Source of the DNA: Streptomyces sp. NRRL B-3428
GTDB taxonomy: Bacteria; Actinomycetota; Actinomycetes; Streptomycetales; Streptomycetaceae
DNA: 64,000 bases
NCBI GenBank assembly: GCA_000721375.1
Contig: JOGW01000013.1
Location: forward strand, 62,001 to 126,000
Direction of reading: 5' to 3'
Shown here: positions 54,989 through 63,787 of the stretch, piece after piece
Numbering within the stretch: position 1 is the first letter of the stretch
Layout of the letters: each line of letters opens with the position of its first letter
The notes under the pieces: model-generated
Told to the model about the DNA's origin: nothing
The model's input: the letters and a program-made list of their open reading frames with translations, nothing else
Database searches by the model: none
Made by a program: the position numbers and the translations under genes

Positions 54989-57900
54989 CACGTCCACCGC
55001 CCAGGCAGCCTCCGGGGTGAACGCGCGTACCGCAGGGCAGAAGCCGCCCGGCGGGCGCGGGCTCAAACTGCCCTCGGGAGGCGGCAGTCCGCTGTTCCGC
55101 AACGCCTATGCGCTGATGCTGAACACCGGGATCTCCGCCGTACTCGGCCTGGGTTTCTGGCTGGCCGCCGCCCGGTACTACACGGACACGGCGGTCGGCC
55201 AGGGCTCGGCGGCGATCGCCGCGATGAAGCTGATCGCGGGGCTCGCCGCGCTCACGCTCACCGGCGCGCTGGCGCGGTTCATCCCGGTCGCCGGGCGCAC
55301 GACGGGAAAGCTCATCCTGCGTACGTACACGGGCAGTTCCTTCGCCGTGGCGTTCGCGGCGGGGATCTTCCTGCTCACGCTGGATCTGTGGGGGCCCTCG
55401 TACGCCTTCCTCGACGGATGGGTGGCGGGCCTCGGCTTCGTCCTCGCGGTCGTGGCCTGGTCGCTCCTGACGCTGCAGGACGGGGTGCTGACCGGGCTGC
55501 GCAGCGCCTTGTGGGTGCCGGTGGGCAACACCGTGTTCTCGCTGGTCAAGCTGGTGCTCCTGGTGGCGGTGGCGACGGCGATCCCGACGAGCGGGGTCTT
55601 CGTCTCGTGGGTCGCGGCGATCGCGGTGTCCGTACTGCCGCTCGGCTGGCTGGTGTTCCGGCGGCTCGTCCCCAAGCACGTCGAAGCCACCAAGGACACC
55701 ATCCAGACGCCGTCACTGCGCGAGATGGGCCGCTTCCTGGCCGGTGACTACACCGGTTCACTGTTCTCGCTGGCTGTCGTGTACCTGATCCCCGTGATCG
55801 TCGCGGCGCAGGTCAGCTCCGAGGACAACGCGTACTTCTACATCGCCGCGACCATAGGCGGCACGGTCAATCTGCTCGCCATCAACATGGGTGCCTCGCT
55901 CACCGTCGAGGGCGCCCACGATCCGAGCCAGCTGGCCGCCAACTGCCGTGCGGCGCTCAAGCGCATGGTGCGTCTCATGCTGCCGATCTGCGCGGTCATG
56001 TTCTTCGGAGCGCCCTACATCCTCGCGGTCTTCGGCGACGGCTACGCGGATGCGGCCACTCCGCTGCTGCGCTGGTTCGCGGTCGGTGCGCTGCTCCGCG
56101 TGATCATCGAAACCTACTTCGCGGTCCTTCGCGCCCAGAGCCGTACCTCGCCCCTGGCCTATCTGCAGGGCGGACTGTGTGTCCTGGTCCTCGGCGCCAC
56201 GCTGGTGCTGCTGCCGCGGATGGGACTGACCGGCGCCGGTGTCGCGGAGGTCTGCAGCCTCGCGGTGATCGGTTCGCTCTCTGCCGTCAAGTTGTACGGA
56301 GTGGTCCGCAGCGCCCCGCGCACACGTGCGCCCGAGCCTGTGGCCGCCGAAGGCGCTCAGGCCGGTCACGGGACGCCGGCCGGCGAGACGACGATGGCGC
56401 TCGGCCCGCTGGTGCGCCGGCCCACCTGGGCGCTGCGCGCGGCGCTCGACTCGGAGACTCTGCAGCTCGGACTGCCCATGGACTTCGATCACTTGGAGCG
56501 GCGGCCGGACGTACGGCCGGGTCCGGGGACCCCTGCGGGCGGTCTGCCGATCGTCACGCCCGAGCAGGCGCGCGCACCGCATCAGCGCACCCGGCCGACA
56601 CCGGCCGAGGGGAACAGGCCCGCCTGGGCGGAGCGGCCCGAGTCCAAGGAGACGCTCCCCCTGGCGAAGCGGGTGTCGGCCGCCGAGGCCGGCCGGGCGG
56701 CCGCGGGAGTGCACAAGGTGGTACCGGAGGGCGAGGCTGCCGAGGGGCCGTCGTGGGTGGCCAGGGGGGCGGAGGAGATGAGCGGTTCGGGCAGGCCGGT
56801 GGGCGAGGATCCGCGGCTCGCGGTCCGGCGCGCCGCGGAGGGCGAGGGCTCCGACACGGCGGTCGCGGAGCAGGAGGACGCTCGTCCCGTACGGGACGAA
56901 GACGCTCGTCCCGTACGAGAGGCGGATGCCCTTCCCGATCGAGAGGCAGACGCCGCTCACGCGGAGAGCTCCCACGGGGAGCCGGCCGACGACGGGCCGA
57001 TGGATCACGGGAGCCCGGACGGGGAGCCTGCGGCCGACGAGGTCACCGACCGCGAACCCGCGGACTCGGCGGCCGGGCACGAAGACGTACGCGAGGCCGG
57101 GCTCGGAGACGTTCACGGGGACGAAGTACAAGACGTACGCGAGGACGAACTCGAAGACGTACGCGAGGACGGGCGGCGCGAGGACGCGCGCGCGGACGGA
57201 TCCGAGGACGGGCCCGCAGACGGCCCTCGGCACGGTCCCGAAGACGCGGACGACGGCCCCACCGATGAGCCCGACGACGACGCGCCCCACGACGGCGGCG
57301 CCCCTCCCCCGCCGGAGGGCGAGGACCACCGCCCCACCTGGGCGCTGCGTCTCCCGCCCGCGCTGCCCGCGCCCCGGTCGGCCACCTCCGCCTCCGCGCA
57401 CGAGCCCTCACAGGAAGCCAGCGAGGAGCCGCGCGGCGAGCGGACACCGGCGGCCGGCGTACAGCGTTCCAAGTTCCCCTCAGTGGTGGCGAGTTCATCG
57501 CCGCGGCCGCGCGCGCAGGCACAGTCGCCGTCCGTGCCCGCACGGCCGTCCGACCCGCCGCGCAGCGCCGTGGCGCCCCCGACGCGGCCGTCACGTTCGT
57601 ATGCCCTGGGCCTGCTCCTTGTCATCGCGCTCGGTCTGTACTGGGTGCCGGTGCTGCGGATGGACGACACCGATCTCGACGCCATGAACGGGCTCGGGCT
57701 GATCTCCGTGCTGCCGCCCGCCACGCTGGTCGGCGCGGCGCTGCTCGTGGTCACCTTCGCCTCGCTCCTGTGGCATGAACGGCCGCATCGGCTGCTCCTG
57801 ACCCTCGCGTTGCTGGGCACACTCGTCTCGCTGCACGCCCTGCCGGCCGTCATCGAGGCCGAGCCGCGGTTCGCGACGGCGTGGCAGCACCTGGGCTTCA

Positions 57901-59594
57901 TGGAGTACATCGACCGCACCGGCTCCGCCGTGCCCGACCTGGACGCGCGCTGGAGCTGGCCGGGCTTCTTCGCCCTGGCCACATTCATCGCCGAGGCCTG
58001 CGGCGTCAGCGATATGACCGAGGTCATCCGCTGGTGGCCGCTCGCCGTGCAACTCGCCTATCTCGCCCCGATGTTCCTGCTCATCCGCTCGATGCGGGCG
58101 AGCTGGCGGGCCAAGTGGGCCGGCGTGTGGATCTTCGTGCTCAGCGGCTGGGTGGGCCAGGACTACTTCTCCCCGCAGGGCTTCACGTATCTGCTCTACA
58201 TCGCCTTCGTGGCCATCTTGTTGGTGTGGTTCCGCGCGCCCGGAATGCTGTGGTCCAAGCGGCGCCCGGGTGAGGCGGAGGTGCTGCCGACCACACGCGG
58301 GCAGCGGGCGACGCTGGTCCTGATCCTGATAGCGCTGTTCGCGGCGACCGTACCGGCGCATCAGCTGACCCCGTTCATCATGCTCGGCGTGATCGCGGCG
58401 CTGGTGGTCTTCGGCCGGTCCGAACTGCGCGGACTGCCCATCCTGTTCGGCATCCTCGTCACGGTCTGGGTCGGGTTCCTGGCCGAGCCCTACTGGCAGG
58501 GTCACTTCGACGAGCTGTTCGGCGGGGTGGGCGGCGTCGGCGGCAATGTCAGCTCGTCCGTCTCCGGGCGGATCGAGGGCGGCAGCACCTCCCACCAGAT
58601 GGTGCTCTTCGCACGGGTGGCCCTGGCCGGCTTCGTCCTGGCGCTCGCGTGCTGGGGCTGGTGGCGCCGGCGCAACTACAAGTACGCGGAGCGCTCGCTG
58701 CTCGTGCTGACCTTCGTACCGTTCCTCGCGTTCGGTATGCAGTCGTACGGCGGCGAGATGGCGCTGCGTGTGTTCATGTTCGCGCTGCCGGGTGCCGCGC
58801 TGCTCGCCGGCCTCGCCCTGTTCCCGCGCACCGGGATCACCGCGCAGGAGCGCGACCGCGACCGGGTCTCGCTCGCCCCGCTGGCGGCCCTGCTTGCCGG
58901 TCTGCTGCTCATCGGCGGCTTCCTCATCGCGCGGTGGGGCAACGAGTCCTTCGAACGGGTCAAGCCGGGCGAGGTCGCGGCGATGCAGTACGTCTACGAC
59001 CACTCCGACCCGACCGTGCGGCTCCTGTGGCTGACCGACGACGAGGTCAACAACGTGACTCCGGCTGCCCCTTGGGGCAAGCAGGACATGGAGAAGGTCG
59101 AGTACAAGCCGACTCTCGCACCGCTCGACCCGGTCCTCGTCGGCTCACTGGTCAAGGCGCTCAGGGACGCCGGGCCCAACTCGTATCTGATGATCAACAG
59201 CGGCCAGATCAGCACGCTCAACCTGGATGCCGGCTACCCCCGCAACTGGGACGAGCGTCTGATGAACAACCTCGACGACCGGCGCGAGCTGAAGCGGGCC
59301 TACAGCAACGGGGACGCGACGCTCTACGCGCTGAGCGAGCAGCCGGACGACCCGGTCAAGAAGGCCGATCCGGGCCCGATCGGACCGCAGGTCACCTGGA
59401 CACCCTGGTCGGTGGTGGGGGCGCTCGCCGCGATCGCGCTGATCGCGCTGCTCGCCATCCGCGAGGTGGTACGGGTGGCGGCGCCGCCGAGCGTACGGCA
59501 GCTGCAGTGGCTGCAGTCGACGTACTGGTTCGCGCTGCCCCTGCTCGCGGTCCTGCTCGCTTCACTGGTGCAGAGGTTCCTGACGCTGTCCTGA
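54981..59594 (+). CDS. Fusion of a Wzx/MATE-like polysaccharide flippase and a polytopic membrane enzyme
   Basis: 1537 residues, GTG start. Residues about 35-445 are a flippase: twelve or so helices, starting NAYALMLNTGISAVLGLGFW, with the KLIAGLAALTLTGALARFIP region. A roughly 420-residue Asp/Glu/Arg/Pro-rich soluble linker follows (DVREDELEDVREDGRRED, PADGPRHGPEDADDG). From about 872 there are another ten or more helices (SYALGLLLVIALGLYWVPVL), long external loops (MEYIDRTGSAVPDLDARWSW) and a C-terminal soluble domain (LLWLTDDEVNNVTPAAPWG) before three last helices. That half resembles membrane glycosyltransferases or O-antigen ligases. One-frame continuity without stop supports a genuine fusion. 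Confidence 0.85.
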   Translation: MSDTSTAQAASGVNARTAGQKPPGGRGLKLPSGGGSPLFRNAYALMLNTGISAVLGLGFWLAAARYYTDTAVGQGSAAIAAMKLIAGLAALTLTGALARFIPVAGRTTGKLILRTYTGSSFAVAFAAGIFLLTLDLWGPSYAFLDGWVAGLGFVLAVVAWSLLTLQDGVLTGLRSALWVPVGNTVFSLVKLVLLVAVATAIPTSGVFVSWVAAIAVSVLPLGWLVFRRLVPKHVEATKDTIQTPSLREMGRFLAGDYTGSLFSLAVVYLIPVIVAAQVSSEDNAYFYIAATIGGTVNLLAINMGASLTVEGAHDPSQLAANCRAALKRMVRLMLPICAVMFFGAPYILAVFGDGYADAATPLLRWFAVGALLRVIIETYFAVLRAQSRTSPLAYLQGGLCVLVLGATLVLLPRMGLTGAGVAEVCSLAVIGSLSAVKLYGVVRSAPRTRAPEPVAAEGAQAGHGTPAGETTMALGPLVRRPTWALRAALDSETLQLGLPMDFDHLERRPDVRPGPGTPAGGLPIVTPEQARAPHQRTRPTPAEGNRPAWAERPESKETLPLAKRVSAAEAGRAAAGVHKVVPEGEAAEGPSWVARGAEEMSGSGRPVGEDPRLAVRRAAEGEGSDTAVAEQEDARPVRDEDARPVREADALPDREADAAHAESSHGEPADDGPMDHGSPDGEPAADEVTDREPADSAAGHEDVREAGLGDVHGDEVQDVREDELEDVREDGRREDARADGSEDGPADGPRHGPEDADDGPTDEPDDDAPHDGGAPPPPEGEDHRPTWALRLPPALPAPRSATSASAHEPSQEASEEPRGERTPAAGVQRSKFPSVVASSSPRPRAQAQSPSVPARPSDPPRSAVAPPTRPSRSYALGLLLVIALGLYWVPVLRMDDTDLDAMNGLGLISVLPPATLVGAALLVVTFASLLWHERPHRLLLTLALLGTLVSLHALPAVIEAEPRFATAWQHLGFMEYIDRTGSAVPDLDARWSWPGFFALATFIAEACGVSDMTEVIRWWPLAVQLAYLAPMFLLIRSMRASWRAKWAGVWIFVLSGWVGQDYFSPQGFTYLLYIAFVAILLVWFRAPGMLWSKRRPGEAEVLPTTRGQRATLVLILIALFAATVPAHQLTPFIMLGVIAALVVFGRSELRGLPILFGILVTVWVGFLAEPYWQGHFDELFGGVGGVGGNVSSSVSGRIEGGSTSHQMVLFARVALAGFVLALACWGWWRRRNYKYAERSLLVLTFVPFLAFGMQSYGGEMALRVFMFALPGAALLAGLALFPRTGITAQERDRDRVSLAPLAALLAGLLLIGGFLIARWGNESFERVKPGEVAAMQYVYDHSDPTVRLLWLTDDEVNNVTPAAPWGKQDMEKVEYKPTLAPLDPVLVGSLVKALRDAGPNSYLMINSGQISTLNLDAGYPRNWDERLMNNLDDRRELKRAYSNGDATLYALSEQPDDPVKKADPGPIGPQVTWTPWSVVGALAAIALIALLAIREVVRVAAPPSVRQLQWLQSTYWFALPLLAVLLASLVQRFLTLS

Positions 59595-61001
59595 TCAGCG
59601 TCGGGCCCAGTGCACCTCGTACGGTTCGAGCTCCAGCTGCTTGCCGTCGACCGTCACCTCTGTGCGTCGGTCGACGGTGTTCACCACGAGGATCGCCTCG
59701 TCGTCGGCGAGCACCCGCACGGGCGCGTCGGCGGGAGCGATGCTCAGGTTCTCGTACGTCGTGCCCGGCGGGAACTCCTTCGCGAACCGGGAGACCAGCG
59801 CGAACATCGGCAACTCGGTGCCGCCGTCGGCCAGTTCGGTGGGCCGCCACAGACAGCCGGCGCACACCTCGCCGGTCTCCTGCGGGTTCCAGTAGAAGGC
59901 CGTGCTCGTACCGCCCTCGGCCATCGCGATCATGCCGCTCGCCTGCACGGCGAGCCGCAGCGGCTCGGGCCAGTCGTCGCGCCGGTCCTCGCTGTCGCCG
60001 GGTTCGACGTAGTACTCGGCCCACCACAGCGGCAGGTCACCCGCCCGCTGCCGCACCCAGCGGCTGACGTCCGTGAACTTGCGGGTCGCGGCGAACTCGT
60101 CCGGAATCAGCTCGTCGTCGGCGGTGTAGCTGGAGCCGTCCACGACGACGAAGTCCGCTCCGGCCTTGTTCTTGTTCCAGTAGTCGAAGGCATCGAGCAC
60201 GCGCTGGTCGGCGCTTCCCCAGTCGCCCTTCAGATCCGGTGCGGCGTGCTGGCTCTGGCGCGGGTCGAGGCTGTCCATGACGAGATACGGGCCGCCGACG
60301 AGGATGTCCTCGTTGACCTTCTTCAGCTCGCGGTGGACGAGGTTGTACAGCTCGGTGTAGCCCTCGTAGTCCCAGCGGGCCTCGGCGTCGTTCCAGAAGC
60401 CCTTGAACTCGTTCCAGACGATGAAGTGCCGTACGTCCGGATAGCGTTTGGCCACGGTCGCGGCGAGCTTGGCGAAGTCCTTGTAGTACTTGCGGTCGGG
60501 CGCCACTTCGAGGCGGTCCCAGTCGGTGTTGTCGACACCCGCCTTGCCGCCCTTCATCCAGTCCGGCGAGCAGCACAGAGTGATCACCGGGGTGCCGCCG
60601 GAGGCACGGATGAGGTCCATACGGGAGTCGAGCTCGCCGAACTGGTAGCGCCCCGGGGAGGGTTCGGGGTTCTCGGCGCCCCACCCCATGATGTGCTGCA
60701 CCTGCGGCAGTTTCGGTCCGGCGAGCAGCTTCTGGGCGCGCCGCATGGCGTCGTCCTTGCCCTCGTCCGCGCTGAACTCGGTGTGTGTGAAGCCCCAGCC
60801 GAGCTCGGCGTCCGCAGGGCCCGTGGGAATCGTCGGCGAACCCCACACCTTGTCGCCGTCCGTGGTCGTCCCGGCGGTCGAACCCTCACCGCCGGGCAGA
60901 CTGCTGAGGGTCAGCACCAACGCCAGCGCGGCGATCCCCACGCCGAGCAGCGCGGTGAGCCGCCACTTGCGTACCCCTGAATTCCACCCATGTCGTCCCA
61001 T
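59595..61001 (-). CDS. Membrane-anchored glycoside hydrolase, GH39-like TIM barrel
   Basis: 468 residues. Residues 10-35 are one hydrophobic helix, so it is anchored or secreted. The barrel starts LGWGFTHTEFSADEG. The acid/base Glu is in VWNEFKGFW, and the nucleophile Glu is probably in WWAEYYVEP, about 130 residues later, typical for clan A such as GH39. Residues 410-468 form a small beta domain (VNTVDRRTEVTVDGKQLEL). It converges on the flippase fusion with no gap, so it probably trims or releases the exopolysaccharide. No clear ribosome binding site; the ATG at 60991 is an alternative. Confidence 0.85.
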   Translation of the reverse strand: MGRHGWNSGVRKWRLTALLGVGIAALALVLTLSSLPGGEGSTAGTTTDGDKVWGSPTIPTGPADAELGWGFTHTEFSADEGKDDAMRRAQKLLAGPKLPQVQHIMGWGAENPEPSPGRYQFGELDSRMDLIRASGGTPVITLCCSPDWMKGGKAGVDNTDWDRLEVAPDRKYYKDFAKLAATVAKRYPDVRHFIVWNEFKGFWNDAEARWDYEGYTELYNLVHRELKKVNEDILVGGPYLVMDSLDPRQSQHAAPDLKGDWGSADQRVLDAFDYWNKNKAGADFVVVDGSSYTADDELIPDEFAATRKFTDVSRWVRQRAGDLPLWWAEYYVEPGDSEDRRDDWPEPLRLAVQASGMIAMAEGGTSTAFYWNPQETGEVCAGCLWRPTELADGGTELPMFALVSRFAKEFPPGTTYENLSIAPADAPVRVLADDEAILVVNTVDRRTEVTVDGKQLELEPYEVHWARR

Positions 61002-61101
61002 CAACGACCAAGCGTAAGCGGGGCAGTTGACGGAACGACATACTCCGCTGCCACGGGTCTGTAACACACCCGTCCGGCCGAGCTCGGTGACCCGGCTCGG
61101 G

Positions 61102-61129
61102 TCCGGCGCATGAAATACCGTGCGCCGGA
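61102..61129 (+). promoter_or_regulatory. Inverted repeat around the -10 of the AAA ATPase gene
   Basis: TCCGGCGC (61102-61109) and GCGCCGGA (61122-61129), perfect 8-base arms. The loop ends in TACCGT (61116-61121), a good -10 sequence. No matching -35. Likely a repressor site. Confidence 0.45.
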
Positions 61130-61146
61130 TGCCCCGGTGACGGATC

Positions 61147-62268
61147 ATGTACCGCATGCCCGAAAAGGACCCCCAACAGGCCCTGCCGATCCGGCTGAAC
61201 ATGGACGACAACGACTCGCCGTCTGATGTCGTGGACGCGCTGTTCCTCGCCCGGTTCGCCGTCGGTGAGCAGCCGTTCTCGCACGCCGTCTCGGTCGAGC
61301 GCGTCAAGCCCGGCCTCGATCTGGTGCCCTCCGGTGCGAAGATCCTTCGCGCGGTCCGCGACGACGACCGCACCGCGACGCTCGCCGAGGGCGAGGGCTG
61401 GACGCTGCTCGTCTCCCGCTGGAGCCGCGGCGCCGACGTCACCGTCATCGCCACCTCGGCCGAACTCGCCGAGCGTGTCGTCAAGCAGGTCACCGACGGC
61501 GCCTCCGACGATCCCGAACCGCAGCCCGAGAACGTCTCGATGGGCTTTTGGTACGTATCGCCGCGCCGTGGCCCGTACCGCACCACGCGGCAGATCGCGG
61601 CCGGCACCTGGGACGAGGTGCGGCCCAACTACACGGCCTCGGTGGCCGATGCGATGGACCGTCTGATGAAGACCACGCCCGAGGACATCGCCGGGCGGCT
61701 GCTGCTCCTGCACGGACCGCCGGGCACGGGCAAGACCTCGGCGCTGCGCACCCTGGCGCGCTCCTGGCGCGACTGGTGCCAGGTGGACTGCGTCCTCGAC
61801 CCCGAGCGGCTGTTCACGGACGTCGGCTATCTGATGGACATCGCGATCGGCGAGGAGGACGGCACCGGCAAGGGGCGCTGGCGGCTGCTGCTGCTCGAGG
61901 ACTGCGACGAACTGATCCGCGGCGAGGCCAAGCACACCGCGGGCCAGGCGCTCTCCCGGCTGCTCAACCTCACGGACGGACTGCTCGGCCAGGGCCGCAA
62001 TGTGCTCGTCGGCGTCACGACGAACGAGGACCTGGAGCGGCTGCACCCGGCGGTCGTCAGGCCCGGACGCTGTCTGGCCCGGATCGAGGTGGGCGGTCTG
62101 ACCCGGCGCGAGTCCATGGACTGGCTGGGCACGGACTTCCCCGACGCGGCCTCATCGGTGGGCCGCGACGGAGCCACGCTCGCCGAGCTGTACGCGCTGC
62201 GGCGTGGGGTGTCGCCGACCTCGGTGCCCGAGCCCCGGGGGGACGCGGACGCGGGGCTGTACCTGTAG
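61147..62268 (+). CDS. DUF5925 / AAA family ATPase
   Basis: 373 residues; ATG 61147 chosen, 61156 possible, no clear ribosome binding site. Residues 1-150 are the DUF5925 domain (DSPSDVVDALFLARFAVGEQPF to MGFWYVSPRRGPYRTTRQIAAGTW). The AAA core follows: Walker A LHGPPGTGKTSALRT, Walker B LLLLEDCDEL, sensor GVTTNED, and RPGRCLARIEV with the arginine finger. Similar proteins appear to occur widely in Streptomyces. No partner protease or cofactor is encoded alongside; function unknown. Confidence 0.92.
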   Translation: MYRMPEKDPQQALPIRLNMDDNDSPSDVVDALFLARFAVGEQPFSHAVSVERVKPGLDLVPSGAKILRAVRDDDRTATLAEGEGWTLLVSRWSRGADVTVIATSAELAERVVKQVTDGASDDPEPQPENVSMGFWYVSPRRGPYRTTRQIAAGTWDEVRPNYTASVADAMDRLMKTTPEDIAGRLLLLHGPPGTGKTSALRTLARSWRDWCQVDCVLDPERLFTDVGYLMDIAIGEEDGTGKGRWRLLLLEDCDELIRGEAKHTAGQALSRLLNLTDGLLGQGRNVLVGVTTNEDLERLHPAVVRPGRCLARIEVGGLTRRESMDWLGTDFPDAASSVGRDGATLAELYALRRGVSPTSVPEPRGDADAGLYL

Positions 62269-62296
62269 AGCGCTCGCTCCGAGGAGTACGGCGCTC

Positions 62297-62668
62297 TCAG
62301 GAGTACGCCGCCCGCACCGCGTCCTCGGCCGCCGCGAGCGCCGCCGCACGGTCGAGGCCGAGCCGCTTGGCCTGGGCCGCGTACTCGGCGGCCGCTGCGG
62401 CCGCCTTCTGCTCGGCCGCGCCGCCCGCCGCCGCCACGAAGGTGCCGTTGCGCCCCCGGGTCTCGATCACGCCGTCGGCTTCCAGGGCCTTGTACGCCTT
62501 GGCGACCGTGTTCGCCGCGAGAGAGAGCGTCTCGGCGAGACCGCGCACGGTCGGCAGCTTGTAGCCCACCGGCAGCGCTCCCGAGCGCGCCTGCTCGGAG
62601 ATCTGGGCGCGCACCTGCTCGTACGGCGCCTCGGCTGCGCCCTGGTCGATACGGAGCTTCAAAGTCAC
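62297..62668 (-). CDS. YtrA-subfamily GntR regulator
   Basis: 123 residues. A winged helix of about 75 residues (PYEQVRAQISEQARSGALPVG, LPTVRGLAETLSLAANTVAKAY, RNGTFV) and a short Ala-rich helical tail that dimerises; there is no effector domain. Genes of this type usually regulate an ABC transporter in the same operon, but none is adjacent here. The hairpin at 62734-62762 in the divergent region is a candidate operator. Confidence 0.92.
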   Translation of the reverse strand: MTLKLRIDQGAAEAPYEQVRAQISEQARSGALPVGYKLPTVRGLAETLSLAANTVAKAYKALEADGVIETRGRNGTFVAAAGGAAEQKAAAAAAEYAAQAKRLGLDRAAALAAAEDAVRAAYS

Positions 62669-62733
62669 GCGGCGATTGTCGCAGCAAGCGCGCTCCGGGC
62701 AGCGTTACCGTCAGCCCCCAACCACGTGCTACC

Positions 62734-62762
62734 GCCAGCGGCACCGGGTTGTTACCGCTGGC
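62734..62762. promoter_or_regulatory. Inverted repeat in the GntR/GNAT divergent region
   Basis: GCCAGCGG (62734-62741) and CCGCTGGC (62755-62762), perfect 8-base arms and a 13-base spacer. It lies 66 bases upstream of the GntR start and 105 upstream of the acetyltransferase. Confidence 0.45.
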
Positions 62763-62785
62763 ACCCAGCACGCCGTACCGCACGC

Positions 62786-62813
62786 ATACCTAGGGCGAAG
62801 TCCCGTATACCTA
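62786..62813 (+). repeat. Two ATACCTA heptamers 21 bases apart
   Basis: ATACCTA at 62786-62792 and 62807-62813, the second followed by CCGGGCGG. Two helical turns apart on the same face, which suits a dimeric activator upstream of the acetyltransferase gene. Confidence 0.4.
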
Positions 62814-62866
62814 CCGGGCGGAAATTCGCGGGCGCCTCACGCGCGCGCGACGTAACGTCGCTGACC

Positions 62867-63787
62867 ATGACCGTCATTGTCCGATCCTTCCGCCCCGAGG
62901 ACGCCTCCGCGGCCGCCGATGTGCTGCGCGCCGCCATCCCGTTCCTGGTGACCACGCCCGAGGCGATGCTGTGGAGCAGCACCCACGCCGCTGCGGCCAG
63001 CCACTACCAGTTGTTCGTCGCCGAGCGGGGCGGTGAGGTCGTGGCGCGCGGTGAGGCCGGGATCGCGCATGAGAGCAGCACGCCCGGCCAGGCGTTCGCG
63101 AATGTCTATGTACGGCCCGACCAGCGTGGCCGCGGGGTGGGTGCGCTCGTGCTGCGTACGGCGGAGGAGCATGTGGCCGCCGCTGGGGCCGACACGGTCT
63201 ACTCGTGGGTGCTCGACGAGGTGCCGAACCGTTCCTTCGCGGAGCGCCGCGGCTACCGTCCCAGACGCTCGGCGCACTTCCTGCGCCTCGACCTGGCGAA
63301 CGGGACCCTGCCGACACCGCCCGAGACCCCGGCGGACGTCGAGTTCGTACCCGTGTCGTCCTTCGCCGGCGATCCGCGTCCGATGTTCGCCCTGGACTCC
63401 GAGTGCACGGCGGACGAGCCGGGCGATCTCGACGCGGAGCTCGACGACTTCGAGGAGTGGCTCGACTCGACCTGGCGCCATCCGCTGCTCGACCACGAGC
63501 TGAGTGTGGTCGCCCTGGTCGACGGCGTACCCGCCGCGTTCACGGCGGCCCGCACCGACGGGGGCACGCGCTACTGGTCGGGGATGACGGGTACGGCACG
63601 GGCGTTCCGCGGCCGTGGCCTGGCGAAACTCGCCAAGTCCCACTCTTTGCAGCGGGCCCGCGCGGCCGGCTACACCGAGGCGTTCACGGGCAACGACTCG
63701 GACAACGGTCCCATGCTGGCGATCAACAAATGGTTCGGATACGAAATCTGCGCGACGGAGGTGCGCTATGTCCGCGACCTCGGCTGA
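62867..63787 (+). CDS. Tandem-GNAT acetyltransferase
   Basis: 306 residues from ATG 62867. Two GNAT domains: the first, about 1-140, with acetyl-CoA loop VRPDQRGRGVGALVL; the second, about 165-306, with GTARAFRGRGLAKLAKSHSL. This two-domain layout is shared with mycothiol synthase, but key stretches differ and the real MshD is likely elsewhere. Probably acetylates a small molecule or antibiotic-like amine. Overlaps the next gene by 20 bases. Confidence 0.88.
   Translation: MTVIVRSFRPEDASAAADVLRAAIPFLVTTPEAMLWSSTHAAAASHYQLFVAERGGEVVARGEAGIAHESSTPGQAFANVYVRPDQRGRGVGALVLRTAEEHVAAAGADTVYSWVLDEVPNRSFAERRGYRPRRSAHFLRLDLANGTLPTPPETPADVEFVPVSSFAGDPRPMFALDSECTADEPGDLDAELDDFEEWLDSTWRHPLLDHELSVVALVDGVPAAFTAARTDGGTRYWSGMTGTARAFRGRGLAKLAKSHSLQRARAAGYTEAFTGNDSDNGPMLAINKWFGYEICATEVRYVRDLG

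Noticed and set aside
62867..63787. Calling the tandem GNAT protein mycothiol synthase
   Set aside because: Shares the two-domain layout only; I could not see the specific motifs and the context does not support it.
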